Below, piece by piece: positions 5,717 to 10,000 of a DNA stretch of 10,000 bases. The notes under the pieces were generated by a model. That model saw only the letters and a list, made by a program, of their open reading frames with translations. It searched no databases and was not told the DNA's origin. Source of the stretch: Magnetospirillum sp. (GTDB lineage Bacteria > Pseudomonadota > Alphaproteobacteria > Rhodospirillales > Magnetospirillaceae); assembly GCA_020217035.1 (NCBI GenBank), contig JAIWOG010000203.1, forward strand, positions 1 to 10,000. Reading direction: 5' to 3'. Made by a program: the position numbers and the translations under genes. Position 1 is the first letter of the stretch. Each line of letters opens with the position of its first letter.

Positions 5717-5745
5717 TTTATGCCAAAGCTTTCCCCCCCGGTCAA
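5717..5745 (-). promoter_or_regulatory. Promoter of tRNA-Thr
   Basis: On the minus strand TTGACC (5740-5745) and CATAAA (5717-5722) are separated by exactly 17 bases, a strong sigma-70 type promoter. The sequence just after the -10 is GCGCCCC, a GC-rich discriminator of the kind associated with stringent control of stable RNA genes. Transcription would start near 5710, giving a leader of about 32 bases before the tRNA. Part of the spacer is a run of seven G. Confidence 0.75.
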
Positions 5746-5789
5746 GCGTCTTTTTCAGCCCCCTTGACCCAAAGCGCGATGCGGTGAAA

Positions 5790-5987
5790 ATGCTGGACAT
5801 GAGCAGCCCAGACGACACGACCAAAAAGCCCAGCCCGGCCGAGTTGCGGCGCCAGCGTCAAGCCCAGGCGCTGCGGGCCAATCTGGCGAAGCGCAAGGCC
5901 CAGGACCGCGCCCGCGCCGAGGAAGACGAAGCAGAAAAGGCCAGCGGCTTGCAAGGGGCCGAAACTGACGTTACAACGGGCGGCTAA
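5790..5987 (+). CDS. Small charged helical protein upstream of dcd
   Basis: A 65-residue protein if read from ATG at 5790, or 62 residues from ATG at 5799 (MSSPDDTTKKPSPAEL...). After a disordered N-terminus, residues about 16-52 are one long charged helix rich in Arg, Ala, Gln and Glu (LRRQRQAQALRANLAKRKAQ), likely to form a coiled coil or bind nucleic acid. The tail is acidic then Gly/Thr-rich. I recognise no named domain, although short ELRRQR...LRANLARRKAQ proteins are, from memory, common in Rhodospirillales. The Shine-Dalgarno is weak for both starts (GGTGA upstream), so the start is uncertain. It lies 18 bases before dcd and may be co-transcribed with it. Function is unknown. Confidence 0.7.
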   Translation: MLDMSSPDDTTKKPSPAELRRQRQAQALRANLAKRKAQDRARAEEDEAEKASGLQGAETDVTTGG

Positions 5988-6005
5988 AGTTTTTGGAGCA
6001 CGCTG

Positions 6006-6560
6006 ATGTCCGTCATGCCCGACACCTGGATTCGTGAAATGGCCACCAAGCATGGCATGATCGAACCCTTCACCGAGAAGCTGCAGCGCGAAGGCGTGAT
6101 CTCGTACGGGCTGTCCTCTTACGGCTATGACGCCCGCGTCGCCCCGGAATTCAAGATTTTCACCAACGTCGATTCGGCGGTGGTCGACCCCAAGGGCTTC
6201 AACGACAAAAGCTTCGTCGATCGCGAAACCGACATCTGCGTCATTCCGCCCAATTCCTTCGCGCTGGCCCGCACGGTGGAATATTTCCGCATTCCGCGTG
6301 ACACCTTGGTGATCTGCCTGGGCAAGTCCACCTATGCCCGCTGTGGCATCATCGTCAACGTGACGCCCTTGGAACCGGAATGGGAAGGCCACGTGACCTT
6401 GGAATTTTCCAACACCACGCCCTTGCCGGCCAAGATTTACGCCAACGAGGGCGCTTGCCAGTTCATCTTCCTGAAGGGCGCCAGCGTCTGCGAAACCTCG
6501 TACCGCGACCGCTCGGGCAAGTACCAGGGCCAGAAGGGCGTCACCCTGCCCCGCCTGTAA
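6006..6560 (+). CDS. dcd: dCTP deaminase
   Basis: A 184-residue protein with full-length match to the trimeric dCTP deaminases, which convert dCTP to dUTP plus ammonia; dUTPase then yields dUMP for thymidylate synthesis. It begins [13 protein letters not shown] and has [13 protein letters not shown] (33-45), the catalytic segment [10 protein letters not shown] (106-115) and [17 protein letters not shown] (120-136). By alignment with the E. coli enzyme, Ser108, Arg112 and Glu133 correspond to Ser111, Arg115 and Glu138, so the active site is intact; Lys107 replaces an Arg seen in E. coli. The C-terminal [14 protein letters not shown] is the usual nucleotide-capping tail. GGAG lies eight bases before the ATG. 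It lies downstream of a small unknown gene and upstream of murA, with a terminator hairpin between. Confidence 0.98.
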   Translation: MSVMPDTWIREMATKHGMIEPFTEKLQREGVISYGLSSYGYDARVAPEFKIFTNVDSAVVDPKGFNDKSFVDRETDICVIPPNSFALARTVEYFRIPRDTLVICLGKSTYARCGIIVNVTPLEPEWEGHVTLEFSNTTPLPAKIYANEGACQFIFLKGASVCETSYRDRSGKYQGQKGVTLPRL

Positions 6561-6577
6561 AGGGGTTGAAAACCGGC

Positions 6578-6610
6578 AAGGGCAGGGCTAAACCCTGCCC
6601 TTCTTCGTTT
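6578..6610 (+). terminator. Intrinsic terminator after dcd, immediately before murA
   Basis: AAGGGCAGGG (6578-6587) and CCCTGCCCTT (6593-6602) form a perfect 10-bp stem with a CTAAA loop, followed by the T-rich stretch CTTCGTTT. It lies 18 bases after the dcd stop and its stem ends 30 bases before the murA ATG. This leaves little room for a separate murA promoter downstream. Confidence 0.8.
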
Positions 6611-6632
6611 CCAGTCATATCAAGGACATCGC

Positions 6633-7931
6633 ATGGACCGCATCCGCATCGTCGGCGGCACTCCGCTTAAAGGCACCATCGCCATCGGTGGCGCCAAGAA
6701 CGCCGCCCTGACCCTGATGCCGGCCTGCCTGTTGACCGACCAGACGCTGTCGCTGTCCAACCTGCCCCATCTGGTGGACATCACCACCATGGCCAATTTG
6801 CTGGCCCAGCACGGCGTCGGCATGGCGCTGAACGGTTCGTCGGACAAGGGCGGCCATACCGGCCGGGTGCTGGATTTGACCGCCGCCGACATCGTCAACA
6901 CCACCGCGCCCTATGACCTGGTGCGCAAGATGCGGGCCTCGGTTCTGGTGCTGGGGCCGCTGTTGGCCCGCTGCGGCCAGGCCAAGGTGTCGTTGCCCGG
7001 CGGCTGCGCCATCGGCACCCGCCCCGTCGACCTGCACCTGAAGGCGCTGGAACAGATGGGCGCCAAGATCGAGCTGACCGAGGGCTACATCCACGCCCAG
7101 GTGGACGGCCGTCTGCAAGGCGCCCACATCATCTTCCCCCAAGTCACCGTCGGCGGCACCGAGAACATCCTGATGGCCGCCACCCTGGCCGAGGGCGAAA
7201 CCGTCATCGCCAACGCGGCGCGTGAGCCGGAAGTCACAGACCTGGCCCAATGTCTGGTGGCCATGGGCGCCAAGATCGACGGCATCGGCACCGGCACCCT
7301 GCGCGTCCAGGGTCAGGACCGGCTGCACGGCGCCGAATATTCGGTGGTTCCCGACCGCATCGAGACCGGCACCTACGCGGTGGCCGCCGCCATCACCCGC
7401 GGCGACGTGGAACTGCTGGGCGCCCGCTGGGATTTGATGGAATCGGTCAACAAAAGCTTGCGCGAATGCGGCGTGGTGGTCGAACGCACCGAACGCGGCA
7501 TGCGGGTGCGCGGCGACGTGGGCGACATCGTCGGCGCCGACATCATGACCGAACCCTATCCCGGCTTCCCCACCGACATGCAGGCCCAGTTGATGGCCCT
7601 GGCCGCCACCGCCAACGGGGCGTCGATGATCACCGAGACCATCTTCGAGAACCGCTACATGCACGTTCCCGAACTGATGCGCATGGGGGCACGGATCAAC
7701 GTCCATGGCTCGTCCGCCATCGTGCGCGGGGTCAAGACCCTGTCCGGCGCCCCGGTGATGGCCACCGATTTGCGGGCGTCGTCATCCTTGATCCTGGCCG
7801 GCCTTGCCGCCCACGGCGAGACGGTCATCAACCGCGTCTACCACCTGGATCGCGGATACGAACGGGTGGAAGAGAAGCTTGCCGCCTGTGGCGCCGTCAT
7901 CGAACGGCTGAAGGGCGAAGCGGCGGAATAG
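6633..7931 (+). CDS. murA: UDP-N-acetylglucosamine 1-carboxyvinyltransferase
   Basis: A 432-residue MurA, slightly longer than the E. coli enzyme (419). It transfers enolpyruvate from PEP to UDP-GlcNAc, the first committed step of peptidoglycan synthesis, in the cytoplasm. Lys22-Asn23 (GGAKNAAL) are the conserved substrate-binding pair. The mobile loop [16 protein letters not shown] (121-136) contains the catalytic Cys125, so the enzyme should be of the fosfomycin-sensitive Cys type rather than the Asp variant. Asp315 in GFPTDMQAQ corresponds to E. coli Asp305, and [13 protein letters not shown] near 380-393 holds the C-terminal active-site Arg. AAGGA lies six bases before the ATG. Upstream dcd and the terminator are described separately. 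The gene converges with the SUMF1-like gene across a 40-base gap with no obvious hairpin. Confidence 0.98.
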   Translation: MDRIRIVGGTPLKGTIAIGGAKNAALTLMPACLLTDQTLSLSNLPHLVDITTMANLLAQHGVGMALNGSSDKGGHTGRVLDLTAADIVNTTAPYDLVRKMRASVLVLGPLLARCGQAKVSLPGGCAIGTRPVDLHLKALEQMGAKIELTEGYIHAQVDGRLQGAHIIFPQVTVGGTENILMAATLAEGETVIANAAREPEVTDLAQCLVAMGAKIDGIGTGTLRVQGQDRLHGAEYSVVPDRIETGTYAVAAAITRGDVELLGARWDLMESVNKSLRECGVVVERTERGMRVRGDVGDIVGADIMTEPYPGFPTDMQAQLMALAATANGASMITETIFENRYMHVPELMRMGARINVHGSSAIVRGVKTLSGAPVMATDLRASSSLILAGLAAHGETVINRVYHLDRGYERVEEKLAACGAVIERLKGEAAE

Positions 7932-7971
7932 GTGAACAGAACGCTATGGGGTTGATGAGTTTACGCCCTAG

Positions 7972-8709
7972 TCAGTCCCTGACCACCCGGAACCCGATGT
8001 CGTAGCCGAAGCTGCGCCCGTCCTCGCCGACGCGGGCGGCCGAGCGCGACTGATAGGGGACGAAATACCAGCTGCCGCCCTTGACCACGCGTTTCGGGCA
8101 ACTGGTGTCGACGACCGCGACGCCGTCGCGCGGGCGGCCCTGATGGCTGGGCTTCCAGCAATCCAGCGTCCATTCCCACACATTGCCGTTCATGTCGTGA
8201 AGTCCCCACGGATTGGGCATCATGGTTCCCGCCGGGGCCGGCCGATGGTCGAAGCGCGGGTCGCAACGCTGGCAGACCGCCCGGCCTTCTTCCATCCCCG
8301 CCCCCCAGGGGAACAAGGTGTTGGTGCCGGCGCGGGCGGCGTATTCCCATTCCGCTTCCGACGGCAGGCGATAGGGCTGACCGGTCTTCTTCGCCAGCCA
8401 GGCGGCAAAGGCTTGGGCGTCGGCGAAGCTGACATGGGTCATCGGCATGTCGTCGTCCTTCCAGCGTAAATCCGCCGGGATCGCCTTGCAGCCGCCATCC
8501 GCCGCGCAAGCCTTCCATTGCCGCACCGTGGTTTCGGTCCGGGCGATGGCGAACGGCGCCACGCGCACGGTGAAGGGGGCGCTGTCGTCGCCCAACTGCC
8601 CCAGACCGCCAGCGACCGCCACCATCTCGGGGCAGTCACGGCATTGGGCGGCGACACTGGAAAGGGGGACCATCAAGGTCAGAAGCGACGCCAAAATCCA
8701 GCGGATCAT
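7972..8709 (-). CDS. Exported SUMF1/FGE-sulfatase domain protein, catalytic cysteines absent
   Basis: A 245-residue protein with a cleavable Sec signal peptide (hydrophobic core 5-16, cleavage near SSVAA, 18-21), so probably periplasmic. The SUMF1 fold is clear: ARTETTVRQWKAC (56-68), MTHVSFADAQAFAAWLA (90-106), YRLPSEAEWEYAARAG (113-128), WGLHDMNGNVWEWTLDC (168-184), VVKGGSWYF (208-216) and GFRVVRD at the end. True formylglycine-generating enzymes carry two copper-binding cysteines just after the GGS(W/Y) motif; here that stretch reads YFVPYQSRSAAR with none. It therefore most likely has another role, as many bacterial SUMF1 proteins do. Eight cysteines (23, 26, 68, 74, 146, 149, 184, 204) fall into close pairs and suggest structural disulfides. 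No sulfatase gene is nearby. The Shine-Dalgarno is weak. Confidence 0.9.
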   Translation of the reverse strand: MIRWILASLLTLMVPLSSVAAQCRDCPEMVAVAGGLGQLGDDSAPFTVRVAPFAIARTETTVRQWKACAADGGCKAIPADLRWKDDDMPMTHVSFADAQAFAAWLAKKTGQPYRLPSEAEWEYAARAGTNTLFPWGAGMEEGRAVCQRCDPRFDHRPAPAGTMMPNPWGLHDMNGNVWEWTLDCWKPSHQGRPRDGVAVVDTSCPKRVVKGGSWYFVPYQSRSAARVGEDGRSFGYDIGFRVVRD

Positions 8710-8815
8710 GCCTGTTACACTTTGTTGCCAAAAAGCCGGGGCGACGACATCGCCGCGTTACCGTGACGTGGTGGAATCAAACCATGGAAAGACAGATTTT
8801 GTACAGGAGGAAGCC

Positions 8816-9130
8816 ATGAAGACCACCTTGAAAACCATCGCCGTTTTCGCCGGTCTGTTGCTTCTGGCCGGTTGCGCCGCCCAAGCGGGCGACACCCCCA
8901 ACCAGACTCTGAATTGCCCCGGCAACGGCCCCGGCTGGCGCCATGAACAAATGGTGCAGGCCCGCATGAACAACGCTGACCGGCCGTGTGGCATGGCAGT
9001 GCGGGCTCAGGGCATGGGTCCCGGCTATGGCCAGGGCATGCGCGGCTTCGGCCCGCCCACCAACGCCGACGGCACCGTCGACACCAGCAAGTTGCCGTCC
9101 TGGTGCCCGTACGCCACCAAGACCGAGTAG
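8816..9130 (+). CDS. Small Met/Gly-rich lipoprotein
   Basis: A 104-residue protein with a textbook lipoprotein signal: Lys2 and Lys6, hydrophobic core, and lipobox L-A-G-C with the lipidated Cys at 20. Residue 21 is Ala, so outer-membrane sorting is likely. The mature part has three further cysteines (34, 58, 97) and a flexible Met/Gly-rich stretch at about 59-79 (GMAVRAQGMGPGYGQGMRGF). The Met content could suit metal binding, but that is conjecture. I recognise no family. The start is set by AGGAGG five to six bases before ATG at 8816; the frame is open further upstream, but that sequence is antisense to the SUMF1-like gene. It is divergent from that gene across a 106-base gap in which I see no strong promoter. 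Two hairpins follow the stop. Confidence 0.85.
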   Translation: MKTTLKTIAVFAGLLLLAGCAAQAGDTPNQTLNCPGNGPGWRHEQMVQARMNNADRPCGMAVRAQGMGPGYGQGMRGFGPPTNADGTVDTSKLPSWCPYATKTE

Positions 9131-9163
9131 CGTTTGCCCCCTCCCCCCCCCGGCTACTCGGTC
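9121..9163 (+). other. Inverted repeat overlapping the lipoprotein stop codon
   Basis: GACCGAGTAG (9121-9130, its last three bases being the stop codon) is perfectly complementary to CTACTCGGTC (9154-9163). The 23-base loop is pyrimidine-rich and includes a run of nine C. It lies six bases before the terminator stem. It could stabilise the mRNA end or be incidental. Confidence 0.6.
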
Positions 9164-9168
9164 GCCGC

Positions 9169-9210
9169 AGACGCCCCCGCCGCTCTCCCTCGGCGGGGGC
9201 GTCTTTGTCT
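9169..9210 (+). terminator. Strong intrinsic terminator of the small lipoprotein gene
   Basis: AGACGCCCCCGCCG (9169-9182) pairs with CGGCGGGGGCGTCT (9191-9204) in a perfect 14-bp stem with an 8-base loop, followed by TTTGTCTT. The T-tract coincides with the -35 region of the next promoter candidate. Confidence 0.88.
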
Positions 9211-9232
9211 TGGGCGTCGGCGATGCTAGGAT
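9205..9232 (+). promoter_or_regulatory. Promoter candidate for the solute-binding protein gene
   Basis: TTGTCT (9205-9210) and TAGGAT (9227-9232) are separated by 16 bases, with a TG one base before the -10 (extended -10 form). Transcription would start near 9239, about 20 bases before the ATG. The -35 lies in the terminator's T-tract. Confidence 0.45.
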
Positions 9233-9259
9233 GGCGGACCGAATTCCGGCGGAGAGACG

Positions 9260-10000
9260 ATGCCGCGCCTTGTGCCCTTGTTGTTGAGCCTGTTGCTGGC
9301 CCTGACCGCGTCGCTGCCGGCGCGGGCCAAGGACGAGTTGGTCATCGGCATCACCCAGTTTCCGTCGACGCTGCATCCCAATCTGGATTCCATGATGGCC
9401 AAGACCTATGTCATGGCCATGACGGCACGGCCGCTGACCGCCTACGACGCCAAATGGCAACTGGTCTGCATGCTGTGCGACCGCCTGCCCAGCTTCGACA
9501 ACGGCCTGGCGAAACGCGAAACCACCCCCCAAGGCAAGCCCGGGGTGGCGCTGACCTTCACCCTGCGCGACGGCCTTTATTGGGGCGACGGGGTGAAGGT
9601 GACCACCAAGGACATCGTGTTCACCTGGGAAATAGGCCGGCATCCCCAGTCCGGGGTGGCCGACGGCGAGATGTACCGCCGCATCCTGGCCATCGATTCC
9701 AAGGACGACAGGACCTTCACCCTGCACCTGGACCGCGTGACCTTCGACTACAACGTCATGAACGGCTTGCAGCCCATCCCGGAACACCTGGAACGCCCGC
9801 GTTTCCTGGCCGACCCGGCCCAGTACCGGGTGCGCAACGGCTACGACCAAGAACCGGCGCAACCCGGCCTTTACAACGGTCCCTATGTGATCACCCAGGT
9901 GGTCCAGGGCAGCCATGTGGTGATGCACCCCAACCCGCACTGGAAAGGCACGCCGCCGGCCTTCAAACGGCTGGTGGTGCGTGCTGTCGAAAACACCGCC
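9260..10000 (+). CDS. Periplasmic solute-binding protein, peptide/nickel ABC type (family 5), truncated by window
   Basis: An open frame of 247 codons runs from ATG at 9260 to the right edge with no stop. GGAGAG lies a few bases upstream. Residues 1-23 are a Sec signal peptide (PRLVPLLLSLLLALTASLPARA) with probable cleavage after ARA. The mature start ELVIGITQFPSTLHPNLDS is the first strand of family-5 substrate-binding proteins, which deliver oligopeptides or similar ligands to ABC importers. LTFTLRDGLYWGDG (98-111), followed by the TTKDIVFTWE element (115-124), is the hallmark 'F.LR.G..W.DG...TA.DV.F.' block, and NGPYVITQVVQGSHVVM (209-225) matches the later 'GPY.......G....' block. The full protein is expected to be around 500-600 residues, so about half is visible. 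The ligand and the permease partner genes cannot be seen; they may lie beyond the window. Confidence 0.92.
   Translation, partial: MPRLVPLLLSLLLALTASLPARAKDELVIGITQFPSTLHPNLDSMMAKTYVMAMTARPLTAYDAKWQLVCMLCDRLPSFDNGLAKRETTPQGKPGVALTFTLRDGLYWGDGVKVTTKDIVFTWEIGRHPQSGVADGEMYRRILAIDSKDDRTFTLHLDRVTFDYNVMNGLQPIPEHLERPRFLADPAQYRVRNGYDQEPAQPGLYNGPYVITQVVQGSHVVMHPNPHWKGTPPAFKRLVVRAVENTA

Noticed and set aside
5764..5792. Promoter TTGACC-N17-AAAATG for the small protein before dcd
   Set aside because: The -35 is good but AAAATG is a poor -10 and overlaps a possible start codon. It would require a leaderless message from the ATG at 5799, which the sequence alone does not support.
6615..7706. Open frame of 363 codons antisense to murA
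   Set aside because: His/Gly/Gln-rich sequence mirrors the murA codon pattern, and murA is unambiguous on the other strand.
7932..7971. Terminator between the convergent murA and SUMF1-like genes
   Set aside because: No stem of useful length was found in the 40-base gap.
8777..9940. Open frame of 387 codons on the minus strand across the lipoprotein and solute-binding genes
   Set aside because: It reads through a strong terminator and two well-supported plus-strand genes with signal peptides, and shows no domain.

Overview
The window is GC-rich chromosomal DNA of an alphaproteobacterium. The Dcd, MurA and DUF1127 sequences and the general protein style fit the Rhodospirillales, perhaps a Magnetospirillum-like organism; this placement is inference from sequence style, not a search. 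I see no transposase, integrase, phage gene, CRISPR array or toxin-antitoxin pair. Most of it reads as ordinary core and metabolic chromosome. Two genes run off the window: a lipoprotein at the left edge and a peptide-type solute-binding protein at the right.

Left part (1-3539, all minus strand). Read in transcription order, a tight cluster encodes a PaaI-like hotdog thioesterase, a DinB-fold protein (overlapping the previous gene by 4 bases), an NTF2/SnoaL-like protein and an enoyl-CoA hydratase. The last two are separated by three tandem copies of a 28-bp hairpin-forming repeat. An 11-bp perfect hairpin follows the hydratase. Beyond it lie a 102-residue helical protein of unknown function and then a lipoprotein of unknown function with its own promoter candidate. 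A LysR-type regulator (3669-4589, plus) is divergent from the thioesterase and is the natural candidate regulator of the cluster.

Middle part (4590-5990). A 34-bp near-perfect palindrome lies in the gap after the LysR gene. It is followed by a 2-hydroxychromene-2-carboxylate isomerase-like DsbA-family protein and, three bases later, a small DUF1127 protein. A tRNA-Thr(GGT) gene with encoded CCA lies on the opposite strand, with a clear sigma-70 type promoter and a strong terminator shared with the DUF1127 end. A small charged helical protein follows on the plus strand.

Right part (6006-10000). dcd (dCTP deaminase) and murA (UDP-GlcNAc enolpyruvyl transferase) lie in tandem, with an intrinsic terminator only 30 bases before the murA start. 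Convergent to murA is an exported SUMF1-domain protein that lacks the cysteines of true formylglycine-generating enzymes. Divergent from it is a small Met/Gly-rich lipoprotein, closed by two consecutive hairpins. The second hairpin's T-tract overlaps a promoter candidate for the solute-binding protein gene. No convincing new defence, mobile or regulatory system is present. The most unusual items are the 28-bp tandem hairpin repeats, the intergenic palindrome and the cysteine-less SUMF1 protein.
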